From: Pseudoruegeria sp039972875
GTDB taxonomy: Bacteria; Pseudomonadota; Alphaproteobacteria; Rhodobacterales; Rhodobacteraceae
Assembly (NCBI GenBank): GCA_039972875.1
Contig: JBDWMA010000052.1
Location: forward strand, 289,759-353,758
Direction of reading: 5' to 3'
DNA: 64,000 nt
Shown here: positions 41,731 through 51,083 of the stretch, one piece after another
Layout: each line of letters starts with the position of its first letter
Numbering within the stretch: position 1 is the stretch's first letter
The notes under the pieces: model-generated
The model's input: only the letters and a program-made list of their open reading frames with translations
Told to the model about the DNA's origin: nothing
The model's database searches: none
Program-made: the position numbers and the translations under genes

Positions 41731-42753
41731 TTATCGGCGGCCCATCATAGCAAGTCGAATCAAAGCGCGCTCCATAAGGGCCATATCCGGGGATTTTGCG
41801 GTGGACCGAAGTTGAAGGTCTGTGTCCAACAATAGGGTTATGGCTTGCTCAAGCTTCTGCGGCCCCCACCCTTGGGCTTGCCGGATCATACGATCCCGGC
41901 GTGGTCCAAAGACCGGAGGGCGAACACGAGACATACCCGCAGAGGGCCCCTTCGGGTCTGCCGACGCGGCATGGAGTGTTCTGAAGTGGCGCATTGCTCC
42001 AATGCATAGCCCAACGGGTTGCACGCCCTGAGCTCCAAGTTTGGCAAGAATAGGGCCTATTTCGGTGCTTCGACCCTCAGCAACGATGTTCAAAACATCA
42101 TCAAGGCTCGCCTCGGTTGAGGTCGGGGCACAGGCCAAAACATCCTCAGAGGATACCGGGGTTGTATCCTGTAATTTATACAGTGACAGTTTTTCGATAG
42201 TTTGACGAAAATCGCCGGGGCCAAGCACGCGCGAAAGTCCTTCTAGATCTGTCATTGCTCCGGGCTCGATTGCATTGAGCCCCCCTTGTGCTAATTCGCT
42301 TTCGATTTCGACGCGGGTTGGCGGATCATCATAAAGGCCAACCGCAAAGGCGTTTTTGTGGCTCTCAAACAGTTTGCGTAATTTGGACGACGCTTTCAGC
42401 TGGCCTGCTGTGATGATGACTTGCGCGTCGCCAGCTTGCCAGTCTTGCAATGCGTTGGTCACGGTTTTGGCCAATGTGTCTGTGGCGTCCTCGACAAATG
42501 CAACACGCGGCCCGGGGAAAAAGCTCTGGGCTTTTATCGCATCTGACAACATGGCTGGATCTTTGCGTAATTCACTGGCTGGAATACGGGTAAGCCGCAT
42601 TTCCTCTTCGCCTTCGGGCCCAATAAGGGTCGCGATCACCTCCTGCCGTTTGATTGCGACACGCATTGCGTCCGCCCCATAAATTAGCAAACCAGTTTTG
42701 GCCGGATCAGGGCGTTTAAAATAGCCGTTTGCCTCGCGTCCTGCGAGTTTCAT
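41731..42753 (-). CDS. holA: DNA polymerase III delta subunit
   Basis: A 340-aa clamp-loader subunit. The alphaproteobacterial N-terminus KLAGREANGYFKRPDPAKTG is followed by LIYGADAMRV. The middle (FVEDATD, ITAGQLKASSKLRKLFE) and GDFRQTIEKLSLYK are typical of HolA. It opens the beta clamp. The ATG overlaps the lptE stop (ATGA), conserved order leuS-lptE-holA. Confidence 0.92.
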   Translation of the reverse strand: MKLAGREANGYFKRPDPAKTGLLIYGADAMRVAIKRQEVIATLIGPEGEEEMRLTRIPASELRKDPAMLSDAIKAQSFFPGPRVAFVEDATDTLAKTVTNALQDWQAGDAQVIITAGQLKASSKLRKLFESHKNAFAVGLYDDPPTRVEIESELAQGGLNAIEPGAMTDLEGLSRVLGPGDFRQTIEKLSLYKLQDTTPVSSEDVLACAPTSTEASLDDVLNIVAEGRSTEIGPILAKLGAQGVQPVGLCIGAMRHFRTLHAASADPKGPSAGMSRVRPPVFGPRRDRMIRQAQGWGPQKLEQAITLLLDTDLQLRSTAKSPDMALMERALIRLAMMGRR

Positions 42754-43238
42754 GTGCGCCAATTTCCGCTGGACGCGATGAGCTTCGTGGTCATCTGATC
42801 CGCGATGATTACCATCAAACGTCTATACGCGTCTTCTTCGGCGGTGCGGGTCGAAACATTGGTGCCGGTCGCCGAATAGGAGGTAAAGCTCCTGACTTTG
42901 TCTTTATACAGGCTCTCTTTGGTTCTCAGATCGTAGATAGAGAAATCCGCTATCCCGGACAGATTATACCGTAATATTTCTTGGTCTTGGGTAATGGCCA
43001 GATCATCAAGGTCTAGCTCAAGGTCGATGGCCAACCCGTATTGAGCATTCACAGGCTGACCTAGACGGTCCTCCAGTTGTTTCACCAGATCGTAGCTGTT
43101 TTTTTCGGTTGGATCATCAACCCGAATGGTTCCGCGCAAACCGGCAGCGGATCCATTTGGCCCATAAGCGGGCTCAAACCCACACGCCGCAAGGCCTGTG
43201 AGTGAGAGTAAGAATGATCGACGGTTAAACAACGACAT
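42750..43238 (-). CDS. lptE: LPS assembly lipoprotein LptE
   Basis: A 162-aa outer-membrane lipoprotein. The N-terminus MSLFNRRSFLLSLTGLAACG ends with a lipobox (LAAC). It then shows the LptE-like region with YDLVKQLEDRLGQP and a C-terminal helix with AEEDAYRRLMVIIADQ. With LptD it inserts LPS in the outer membrane. It overlaps leuS by 14 nt. Confidence 0.88.
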   Translation of the reverse strand: MSLFNRRSFLLSLTGLAACGFEPAYGPNGSAAGLRGTIRVDDPTEKNSYDLVKQLEDRLGQPVNAQYGLAIDLELDLDDLAITQDQEILRYNLSGIADFSIYDLRTKESLYKDKVRSFTSYSATGTNVSTRTAEEDAYRRLMVIIADQMTTKLIASSGNWRT

Positions 43239-45765
43239 TGATAATGCGGCCCGGTACAACAATAAGCTTTTTGGGCTGACCTCCGGCCAGCGCTTTTTGT
43301 ACAGCATCCTGTGTCAGAACAAGTTTTTCAATCTCTTCTTTTGACATGTCAGCTGGGATCTTAAGCTCTGAACGGCGTTTCCCATTGATTTGGATCGGCA
43401 TTGTCACCGAATCTTCGATCAACAATTTTTCATCGGCAATGGGCCATGGTGCCAATGTGATTAGCCCGGATCCACCTTGTTGTGCCCAGATGTCCTCAGC
43501 CAAGTGTGGCGTTATGGGGCTCATCAATTGGGCGAGGATCTTGATCGCCTCTTGTTGGGCTGCCTTACCTGCCTTGGATTTGTTTAGAACAGCGGTAATG
43601 CCATAAAGTTTCGCGATAGCTGCGTTAAAGCCAAAGCTTTCGATGTCTTGGGTGATTCCTTTGATTGCTTTGTGAACAGCGCGGAGGAGGTCCCCATCAC
43701 CTTTTCCTATGGTTGACTCGTCCATTTGGTCGATTTTATCGCTGATCGTCCAAACGCGATTCAGGTGTTTATATGCGGCTTCTGCACCAGATGCGGTCCA
43801 TTCGACGTCCCGTTCTGGCGGGGAGTCGGACAAAACGAACCAGCGTGCTGTGTCTGCGCCAAAGGCATTGATGATATTGACCGGATCAACAACGTTCTTT
43901 TTGGATTTGGACATCTTCGCTGAGGGGATGATTTCCACAGTTTCGCCTGTGGCGATCAGTTTTCCGTTCTCAACGTCCTCTGGCAGGTGATAGACCGGAC
44001 GATCTTTGTCATCACGTGTCTGATAGATTTCATGTGTGACCATACCCTGTGTAAATAGGGCGTTGAACGGTTCAACCGCGTTGTCGGGAAGGTGGCCGCA
44101 AATATTCATCGCCCGTGCGAAAAAGCGTGAATAGAGCAGGTGGAGGATCGCATGCTCAATGCCACCGATGTATTGGTCGACGTTCATCCAATAGCTGGCT
44201 TCAGCCAGATCCGTCGGCGTTTTTGCGTCTGGAGCTGTAAAGCGCGCGTAATACCAAGACGAATCGACAAAAGTGTCCATCGTGTCGGTTTCCCGCTTTG
44301 CGGGTGTGCCGCAGGATGGGCACGCACAGTCGCGCCACGTTGGGTGGCGGTCCAGCGGGTTACCCGGTTTGTCGAATGTGACATCATCCGGCAAGCGAAT
44401 CGGAAGGTTTTCTTTCTTTTCAGGTACGACGCCGCAGTTCGGGCAATGCACAACAGGGATTGGGCAACCCCAATAGCGTTGACGGGAAAGACCCCAATCG
44501 CGTAGGCGGAATTTTGTTACCCCTGTGCCCCAGCCGGCGTTTTCTGCGAAATCGACTGTTGTATTGATGGCTTCATCGCCCGTGGAAACATCGAGACCTG
44601 CAAAATGATCCACCCAACGGACTGCTTCTGTTTTTGCAGGGACCAAGGCTTGATCTGCAACGGGGGTGTCATCATCCTGTAGGAAAAAGGCATTTTTCAC
44701 CGGAAGGTCGTATTTACGGCAGAAATCGAGATCGCGTTGATCATGGGCCGGACAGGCGAAAATAGCACCTGTTCCGTAATCCATCAGGATAAAATTAGCG
44801 ATCCAGACGGGTAATTCCCAGTCAGGGTTCAGTGGGTGTTTGACCTTGATCCCAGTATCATATCCCAGCTTTGGGGCCGTCTCGATGGCCTCAGCGGTGG
44901 TACCACCTTTTCGGCACTCTGCAACAAATGCGGCGATCTCAGCGTTTTCAGTCTCTAGCTGTTTGGCAATTGGATGGTCTGGGGAAATACCAACGAAGGA
45001 CGCGCCATTCAGCGTGTCGGGCCGAGTCGTGTAGACGTCTATCGTTTCACCACCATCTGTGCGTTCAAATCCAAATTGTAACCCACGGGATTTGCCGATC
45101 CAGTTTTCCTGCATCAAACGGACCTTTGCAGGCCAGTTGTCTAAGCCGTCCAGTGCATCTAGCAATTCTTCCGAATAATCACTGATTTTAAAGAACCATT
45201 GAGTCAGCTCGCGTCGTTCAACCAATGCTCCAGAGCGCCAGCCGCGACCGGCTTCAACCTGTTCGTTGGCCAATACGGTCATGTCTACGGGATCCCAGTT
45301 CACCACAGCATTTTTACGATAAACTAAGCCTTTATCCAGAAAATCAATGAACATGCTTTGCTGTTGACCATAATATTCAGGGTCACAGGTTGCGAACTCT
45401 CGGGACCAGTCAATTGATAGGCCCAACGGTTTCATCTGCTCGCGCATGGTGGCGATATTGTCGTAAGTCCAGGTTTTGGGGTGGCCGCCAATGGCCATAG
45501 CCGCGTTTTCTGCAGGCATCCCAAAGGCATCCCAACCCATTGGGTGTAGCACCGAAAACCCGCATGACCCTTTATAACGGGCCACTACATCACCCATTGT
45601 GTAGTTCCGCACGTGACCCATGTGAATTCGGCCCGATGGGTAAGGGAACATCTCAAGGACATAGTATTTTTCTTTGGCGTCATCGCGCTTGGCCTTAAAG
45701 ACCTCGGCCTCATTCCAGGCGGCTTGCCATTTGGATTCGATTTCAGAAGCAGAATAGCGGGACAT
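43225..45765 (-). CDS. leuS: Leucyl-tRNA synthetase
   Basis: An 846-aa class I synthetase of normal length. The HIGH motif is in MFPYPSGRIHMGHVRNYTMG, and KMSKSKKNVVDP near residue 621 is the KMSKS loop. The CP1 editing domain with its TTRPDT-like segment (YTTRPDTLNGASF) is intact, as is a zinc-like CPSCG. It charges tRNA-Leu. It leads the leuS-lptE-holA operon. Confidence 0.97.
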   Translation of the reverse strand: MSRYSASEIESKWQAAWNEAEVFKAKRDDAKEKYYVLEMFPYPSGRIHMGHVRNYTMGDVVARYKGSCGFSVLHPMGWDAFGMPAENAAMAIGGHPKTWTYDNIATMREQMKPLGLSIDWSREFATCDPEYYGQQQSMFIDFLDKGLVYRKNAVVNWDPVDMTVLANEQVEAGRGWRSGALVERRELTQWFFKISDYSEELLDALDGLDNWPAKVRLMQENWIGKSRGLQFGFERTDGGETIDVYTTRPDTLNGASFVGISPDHPIAKQLETENAEIAAFVAECRKGGTTAEAIETAPKLGYDTGIKVKHPLNPDWELPVWIANFILMDYGTGAIFACPAHDQRDLDFCRKYDLPVKNAFFLQDDDTPVADQALVPAKTEAVRWVDHFAGLDVSTGDEAINTTVDFAENAGWGTGVTKFRLRDWGLSRQRYWGCPIPVVHCPNCGVVPEKKENLPIRLPDDVTFDKPGNPLDRHPTWRDCACPSCGTPAKRETDTMDTFVDSSWYYARFTAPDAKTPTDLAEASYWMNVDQYIGGIEHAILHLLYSRFFARAMNICGHLPDNAVEPFNALFTQGMVTHEIYQTRDDKDRPVYHLPEDVENGKLIATGETVEIIPSAKMSKSKKNVVDPVNIINAFGADTARWFVLSDSPPERDVEWTASGAEAAYKHLNRVWTISDKIDQMDESTIGKGDGDLLRAVHKAIKGITQDIESFGFNAAIAKLYGITAVLNKSKAGKAAQQEAIKILAQLMSPITPHLAEDIWAQQGGSGLITLAPWPIADEKLLIEDSVTMPIQINGKRRSELKIPADMSKEEIEKLVLTQDAVQKALAGGQPKKLIVVPGRIINVVV

Positions 45766-45789
45766 GTGAGTCGGTCCTTTAAGTGAAAA

Positions 45790-45810
45790 CGCCGGGCATT
45801 GGGCCCGGCG
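45790..45810 (-). terminator. Terminator after the DUF3576 gene
   Basis: CGCCGGGC (45790-45797) pairs with GCCCGGCG (45803-45810). On the minus strand the hairpin is followed by TTTTC. It ends the transcript of the lipoprotein gene ahead of leuS. Confidence 0.7.
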
Positions 45811-45838
45811 TGGTCATAATAACAGAAGGGGCGGAGGT

Positions 45839-46324
45839 CTAGAGGTCGCCGTCGCGGAGGCGCAGTTGTCTGGCGCGGGTTAGAATCGCATCCTCAACGG
45901 CACGAACCGCATCTGCGGAGGCGGGCCCCGATTTGGTATATAGCGCGATATTTAAAGAGCGGGCATCAAGTGCAGGGTCCTGTATGTATACTGTCGCACG
46001 ATACGACCGACCTCCTCCTGGAGGTGTTCCGAATCCGGTGACGATAACACCTGAGAAAGGATCAGCTGCCTGAATCGGCAGGAAGTTAAGTACATCCAGA
46101 GACGCATTCCAGATATATTTGTTTACTTCCAGAGTGATATTGGGGTTGTCGACATCACCAAAGAGGTCCCAAATGTTGTCTTCTCCGGGGGCCGCACCGA
46201 CTTCATCCTCATCGCGGTAGTAATCCGCAGGATCATCTGAAGAAGGTCCTAGCACGCCGCATGCTGAGACCACCAGTATACTGCTGATCATAAGGAAAAC
46301 GGTGAATATCCGCGAAAATACCAT
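45839..46324 (-). CDS. DUF3576 lipoprotein
   Basis: A 161-aa lipoprotein. The signal peptide ends in a lipobox (VVSAC), then ITLEVNKYIWNASLDVLNFL and GVIVTGFGTPPGG match the DUF3576 family. It is commonly found upstream of leuS in Rhodobacterales. Function unknown, outer-membrane location likely. Confidence 0.82.
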   Translation of the reverse strand: MVFSRIFTVFLMISSILVVSACGVLGPSSDDPADYYRDEDEVGAAPGEDNIWDLFGDVDNPNITLEVNKYIWNASLDVLNFLPIQAADPFSGVIVTGFGTPPGGGRSYRATVYIQDPALDARSLNIALYTKSGPASADAVRAVEDAILTRARQLRLRDGDL

Positions 46325-46593
46325 GTGACTGCCCTAATTTCGTTTCTTGCTCCTAGTACCTAAGCCCTGAGAGACGGGCAAGTTTTTTCCATAAATTACT
46401 GTATAGTCTCCTTATTAAACGCCGTTTTAAGGTCGCCCAAAGTATGTGTGACAAAGCTGCACCATGATTTTAGTCAATGAAGGCAAACAGAAGGCATGAC
46501 TTGCAAGGTCTGACGGAAAGAGCGAAAGAGTACGCCATACCCAGCACGGATTTACCCGAGTTGGGGCGCACCTTTAGAAAACGAGGGAAAACG

Positions 46594-47571
46594 ATGAAAA
46601 AGGTACTTATTGCTACGACTGCGCTCGTTGCATCCGCAGGCTTCGCTTCTGCAGAAGTCGCACTGTCCGGCGACGGCCGCATGGGTCTGATCTATGATGG
46701 CGACGACGCTGCATTCACAAGCCGTGCACGTGTTACGTTCACATTGACTGGTGAAACAGACAACGGTCTGGCATTCGGCGGTTCATTCCGTGCTGACAAC
46801 GCCTCCTCCGCGTCTTCCGGTTCCGCTGGTTCCGTGTTTATCTCTGGCGACTTTGGTAAACTGTCCATGGGCGACGTAGACTCCGGTGCAGAAGCCGCTG
46901 TTGGTGACGTTTCCGGTGTTGGCCTGACTGGCTTGGGCGATTACAACGAATCTTTGTTCATCACTTCTGGTGTTGACACTGATGGCGACGGCGACAACGA
47001 TTTGGGTTCCGCTACTCCAAAAGCTCTGTATGAATTCACAACAGGTGCTTTCGGTCTCTATGTTGGTCTGGCTAACCCAGCTGGCGTTTTGCTGACTTCC
47101 ACTATCTTTGATAGCGCAGCTGCTCCATTCCTGATCGAAGCTGATAACGCTTGGTCACTTGGTGCTTCCTATTCCGGTGACAACTGGAGAGTTGGTGCTG
47201 GTTACGAATCCATGGACATGACTGCGCTTACAGCCAGCGGCACTGTTGCAGTTGGCGACAGCGTAACCGTAGACGCTGTTACCATTGGTGGTAATGTTTC
47301 TTTCGGCGACGCAGTTGTTAAAGCTGTTTACGGTCAGTCCGACGATTTGGGTGACTACAAACAAGCAGCGATCTCCATCGACTATACATTCGATGCGACT
47401 ACTCTGACTGCATTCTACCGCAAAACAGAATCCGATCTTGCGAACCTGGACAACGAATTCTGGGGCGTTGGCGCTTCCTATGACCTGGGTGGCGGTGCTT
47501 CCTTGGTTGGTGGTGTAGCTTCCGACGACGACGACGAGACTGCAGATTTCGGTATCTCATTCTCCTTCTAA
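46594..47571 (+). CDS. Rhodobacter-type porin
   Basis: A 325-aa outer-membrane porin. The signal peptide (MKKVLIATTALVASAGFASA) is followed by EVALSGDGRMGLIYDG, the first strand of Rhodobacter porins. The protein ends SFSF with the C-terminal Phe needed for barrel assembly. Codon use is very uniform, as in a highly expressed gene, and a long upstream region (46325-46593) and strong terminator fit. The start is set by the signal peptide and GAGGGA. It forms a general diffusion pore. Confidence 0.9.
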   Translation: MKKVLIATTALVASAGFASAEVALSGDGRMGLIYDGDDAAFTSRARVTFTLTGETDNGLAFGGSFRADNASSASSGSAGSVFISGDFGKLSMGDVDSGAEAAVGDVSGVGLTGLGDYNESLFITSGVDTDGDGDNDLGSATPKALYEFTTGAFGLYVGLANPAGVLLTSTIFDSAAAPFLIEADNAWSLGASYSGDNWRVGAGYESMDMTALTASGTVAVGDSVTVDAVTIGGNVSFGDAVVKAVYGQSDDLGDYKQAAISIDYTFDATTLTAFYRKTESDLANLDNEFWGVGASYDLGGGASLVGGVASDDDDETADFGISFSF

Positions 47572-47595
47572 TCCAATCTGGATTTAGGGAAATGG

Positions 47596-47627
47596 AAGAG
47601 CGGGCCTTGGCCCGCTCTTTTCTTTTT
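47596..47627 (+). terminator. Strong terminator after the porin gene
   Basis: AAGAGCGGGCC pairs perfectly with GGCCCGCTCTT across a 2-nt loop shown here, followed by TTCTTTTT. A strong rho-independent terminator for a highly expressed gene. Confidence 0.9.
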
Positions 47628-47672
47628 GGAACATATAGTGTTGAACTCTGATCAAATTCGAGGAGTTTCACC

Positions 47673-48326
47673 ATGTCCCTGTCAGACATTAAAAATCGCA
47701 TTCATAAAGAAGAGCTTCGCGCGGGGCGTACCATCGGTGCAACTCAGTTGATCGCGGTATCTAAAATTCAACCCGTTGAACGTGTCGAAGCTGTTCTGGC
47801 TGAAGGTCACCGTCTGTTTGGCGAAAACCGTGTGCAAGAGGCCGCTGGAAAATGGCCTGCTCTCAAAGAGCAATTTGATGATGTGTCAGTACATTTGTTG
47901 GGCCCGCTTCAAACCAACAAAGTGCGGCAGGCATTTGGTTTGTTCGATGCAATTCATTCAGTCGATCGCCCAAAACTTGCCACCGCGATTGCCCGAATTG
48001 CCCAGGAAGAAGGGCATTGTCCCAAGGTGTTTTTGCAAATTAACACGGGAGAAGAGCAGCAAAAGGCAGGGGTTTTTCCAGCTGACGCCGATACATTCAT
48101 AACGGACTGCAAGGCGCTCGATTTACCGATTTCCGGATTGATGTGTATTCCCCCCGCAGAGGAGGAACCATCACTCCACTTTATGCTTCTGCGCAAAATC
48201 GCAGAACGCAACGGAATCACTGGGCTCTCCATGGGGATGAGCGGAGATTTTGAGCGTGCAGTTGCTCTTGGGGCGACCCATGTCCGTGTGGGATCAGCGA
48301 TTTTTGGAGCGCGGGAATACGGCTGA
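47673..48326 (+). CDS. yggS: YggS family PLP homeostasis protein
   Basis: A 217-aa alanine-racemase-fold protein that binds PLP without known catalysis. It has LIAVSKIQPVERVEAVLAEG with the PLP lysine, FGENRVQEA, HLLGPLQTNK and the C-terminal LSMGMSGDFERAVALGATHV (20). It keeps pyridoxal 5'-phosphate and amino-acid pools balanced. Its stop touches the next gene's end on the opposite strand. Confidence 0.93.
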   Translation: MSLSDIKNRIHKEELRAGRTIGATQLIAVSKIQPVERVEAVLAEGHRLFGENRVQEAAGKWPALKEQFDDVSVHLLGPLQTNKVRQAFGLFDAIHSVDRPKLATAIARIAQEEGHCPKVFLQINTGEEQQKAGVFPADADTFITDCKALDLPISGLMCIPPAEEEPSLHFMLLRKIAERNGITGLSMGMSGDFERAVALGATHVRVGSAIFGAREYG

Positions 48327-49550
48327 CTAAATCTGCCGCCCCTGCATCAATTTAGGCAAATCCCCAGTGATTCCGGCGGCCTCTCGCATAAAGCGGCGGC
48401 GGGCGGAAGGCATTGCATTTACAGCGCCAATTCCCAAATCCCGCCCTAAGCGAAGCAGTGGGTTATCATTAGAAAACAGTCTGTTGAATACATCTGTCGC
48501 CATGGCTAGGGATGCGGTGTCAAATCGTCTCCACCCCTGATATCTCGATAGAACAGCGTCAGACCCGATGTCTTCTCCGCGGCGCCGGGCTTCTGTTAAA
48601 ACTTCGGCCAAGGCGGCCACATCGCGCAATCCGAGGTTCAAACCTTGACCTGCAATGGGATGAACCCCATGAGCCGCGTCGCCTAACAATGCGATCCGTG
48701 GCGCAATAAATGCCTCTGTCAGAGTCTGCGTTAAAGGGTATGTGAAGCGAGGGCCAGCCAAGGAAATATCACCAAGAAAACTCCCGAATCTTGGCCGTAG
48801 CGCTTTAAGATATGCGTCATCATCTGATGCTTGTATGTCCGCGGCCGTATCTGTCTTTTCGCTCCAAACGATTGATGAACGGTTTCCCGGTAACGGTAGA
48901 ATTGCAAGCGGCCCGGCTGGCATAAAGAATTGATGTGCGATGCCATTGTGGGGTCGTACATGGTTTATCGCGCAGACAAGAGCCGTCTGGTGGTAGTCAA
49001 CATGACTACGTTTCACCCCTGCGCGTACCGCAGTTTGACTGCCGCGCCCGTCACTCCCCACCAAAATCTGAGCCGTGAGAGATCTGCCGTTGGCTAAGGT
49101 CGCGGTGACAGACGCAGTCCCGACAGAATGATCGGAGACTGTGGTCTCAACGTGTGTGATTTTTGGATGGGCGTCGATTCGATCCAAAAAGGCGCGCCGG
49201 AGGTGGCGGTCTTCGACCATGTAGCCCATTGGCCCTTCTTCCATTTCAGCATGGTCAAAGTGCAACAGAAACGGAGTGGGCCCCTCGCCGGGCCTCCCAT
49301 CGGTGACCTTAATTTCCAAAATCGGTTGTGCGTGATCTGCTACATTGGGCCAGACATCAATCGTGGATAATAGCCGCTGACTCGCCAAGGCCAGCGCATA
49401 GCTCCGTCCGTCAAATGTGTCAGATCGCAAAATGTCTTGTGGGGTGGGGTCTACGAGTGTGACGTCAAACCCCGTATCCGCCAAGGCCAGTGCAAGAGCT
49501 GGGCCATTCAGGCCGCCGCCCACAATCAATATATCGGTATCAAGTTTCAT
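48327..49550 (-). CDS. UbiH/UbiF family FAD monooxygenase
   Basis: A 407-aa flavin hydroxylase. It starts TDILIVGGGLNGPALALALA (FAD-binding), has LVGSDGRGSQTAVR, and GDAAHGVHPIAGQGLNLGLR with the second FAD motif, which fits the UbiH/UbiF/VisC subgroup. It most likely hydroxylates the ubiquinone ring. The position of hydroxylation cannot be set from the sequence. Confidence 0.9.
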   Translation of the reverse strand: MKLDTDILIVGGGLNGPALALALADTGFDVTLVDPTPQDILRSDTFDGRSYALALASQRLLSTIDVWPNVADHAQPILEIKVTDGRPGEGPTPFLLHFDHAEMEEGPMGYMVEDRHLRRAFLDRIDAHPKITHVETTVSDHSVGTASVTATLANGRSLTAQILVGSDGRGSQTAVRAGVKRSHVDYHQTALVCAINHVRPHNGIAHQFFMPAGPLAILPLPGNRSSIVWSEKTDTAADIQASDDDAYLKALRPRFGSFLGDISLAGPRFTYPLTQTLTEAFIAPRIALLGDAAHGVHPIAGQGLNLGLRDVAALAEVLTEARRRGEDIGSDAVLSRYQGWRRFDTASLAMATDVFNRLFSNDNPLLRLGRDLGIGAVNAMPSARRRFMREAAGITGDLPKLMQGRQI

Positions 49551-49633
49551 AGGCCAAATATGGATGGATTGCGCCTATTGTCCATGAGGCGTCTGGCCGC
49601 TACGTTTCTGAAAACATAAAATAAGAGGCTGTT

Positions 49634-50965
49634 ATGTCCCACGCTTGGCTGTCCCAAACCGCAACAGATCTTGGTCGCGGTATTGCCGCGTCTGAAATTG
49701 ACCCCATTGAATTGTGCGAAACCTTCTTATCAGCGATTGAGGACAGTACCGTCGCAGGTCGCATCTATGCACGAACGACCGAGGCCCGCGCAAGAACCGA
49801 AGCCAATGCCGCGCGTCAAAGGCAGCGTGCGGGCAACCGATTGTCTTTGTTAGATGGCGTACCGATATCTTGGAAAGATCTGTTTGATTCTGCGGGAACT
49901 GCAACAGAGGCGGGCTCGGCATTGCTCAAGAATCGCGTGCCCCCTCGAGATGCAGAAGTTCTTCGCAATGCGAAGGCAATGGGTTTGGTGTGTTTGGGTA
50001 AGACGCATATGTCAGAGTTGGCCTTTTCTGGTCTGGGATACAATCCGATCACAGCGACGCCACCTTGCGTCAATGATCTGGAAGCGGTTTCTGGTGGGTC
50101 ATCTTCTGGGGCCGCAGGGTCGGTTGCATTTAATCTCGCTGCGGCTGGAATCGGCTCTGATACAGGAGGATCAGTTCGAATTCCGGCGGCTTGGAATGAC
50201 TTGGTAGGTTTGAAAACCACTGCAGGACGCGTCAGTCTGAAAGGGGTCGTTCCCCTTTGTGAAAAAATCGATACGGTGGGCCCTCTGTGTCGCTCGGTTG
50301 AGGATGCGGCCCATATTTTTGCGGCCCTAGAGGGTAAGCCCCCTATCGATCTTGGTGGGGCAGGGGGGGCGGATTTGCGCCTTGCTGTACTGGAAACTGT
50401 GGCGTTTGATGATCTTCGCGATCAACCGGCGCAAGGTTTTGAGCGAGCCGTCTCAAAGTTAGAAACCGCCGGAGCGCAAATTGACCGAATTCGAATAAAC
50501 GCCGTTACGGATGTGATGCCGCTGGCCGCTGTCGTCTTTTCGTCAGAGGCCTATGGGATTTGGCACAACGTGATTGAGGCTGCACCAGATAAAATGTTTC
50601 CGGAGATCTTGGAGCGGTTTCGCAGTGGCGCTGCTGTTTCTGCAACTGACTATGTGGCGGCTTGGCGCAGCATCGGGCAGTTGCAGCAGGCGTATATGAC
50701 AGCGACGGCGGCCTATGATGCAGTGATCTTACCGACCTCTCCGATTCTGCCGCCGAATTTGGATCGTTTGGCAAGCGATCACAGTTACTATGTCACAGAA
50801 AATCTTTTGGCCCTGCGCAACACGCGCATCGCAAATTTGCTGGGGCTATGTGCGATGACACTCCCAACTGGGATTTCGTCAGCTGGAATCATGCTTTTTG
50901 ACCACCCAAATGCAGAGGAGCGGTTATTGCGCACAGCCCGTGCAGTTGAGATCGCGCTGACCTAA
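49634..50965 (+). CDS. Amidase-signature family enzyme
   Basis: A 443-aa amidase. The Ser-cisSer-Lys triad is visible: Lys in ISWKDLFDSAG, cis-Ser in VSGGSSSGAAGSVA, and the nucleophile in GSDTGGSVRIPAAWND. It is shorter than GatA and is not beside gatB/C, so a catabolic amidase is more likely. Substrate unknown. Confidence 0.9.
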   Translation: MSHAWLSQTATDLGRGIAASEIDPIELCETFLSAIEDSTVAGRIYARTTEARARTEANAARQRQRAGNRLSLLDGVPISWKDLFDSAGTATEAGSALLKNRVPPRDAEVLRNAKAMGLVCLGKTHMSELAFSGLGYNPITATPPCVNDLEAVSGGSSSGAAGSVAFNLAAAGIGSDTGGSVRIPAAWNDLVGLKTTAGRVSLKGVVPLCEKIDTVGPLCRSVEDAAHIFAALEGKPPIDLGGAGGADLRLAVLETVAFDDLRDQPAQGFERAVSKLETAGAQIDRIRINAVTDVMPLAAVVFSSEAYGIWHNVIEAAPDKMFPEILERFRSGAAVSATDYVAAWRSIGQLQQAYMTATAAYDAVILPTSPILPPNLDRLASDHSYYVTENLLALRNTRIANLLGLCAMTLPTGISSAGIMLFDHPNAEERLLRTARAVEIALT

Positions 50966-51083
50966 ATGCCACAGACGCGCCTCCGATGCGTCGAAATTAT
51001 ACCCGTTTTTCTGGACCCTTAGCGTACCCCCGGCTATCCTAAGTACAAACGGGGCGAAAACGATCCCGAAATTTGAGGCTAAA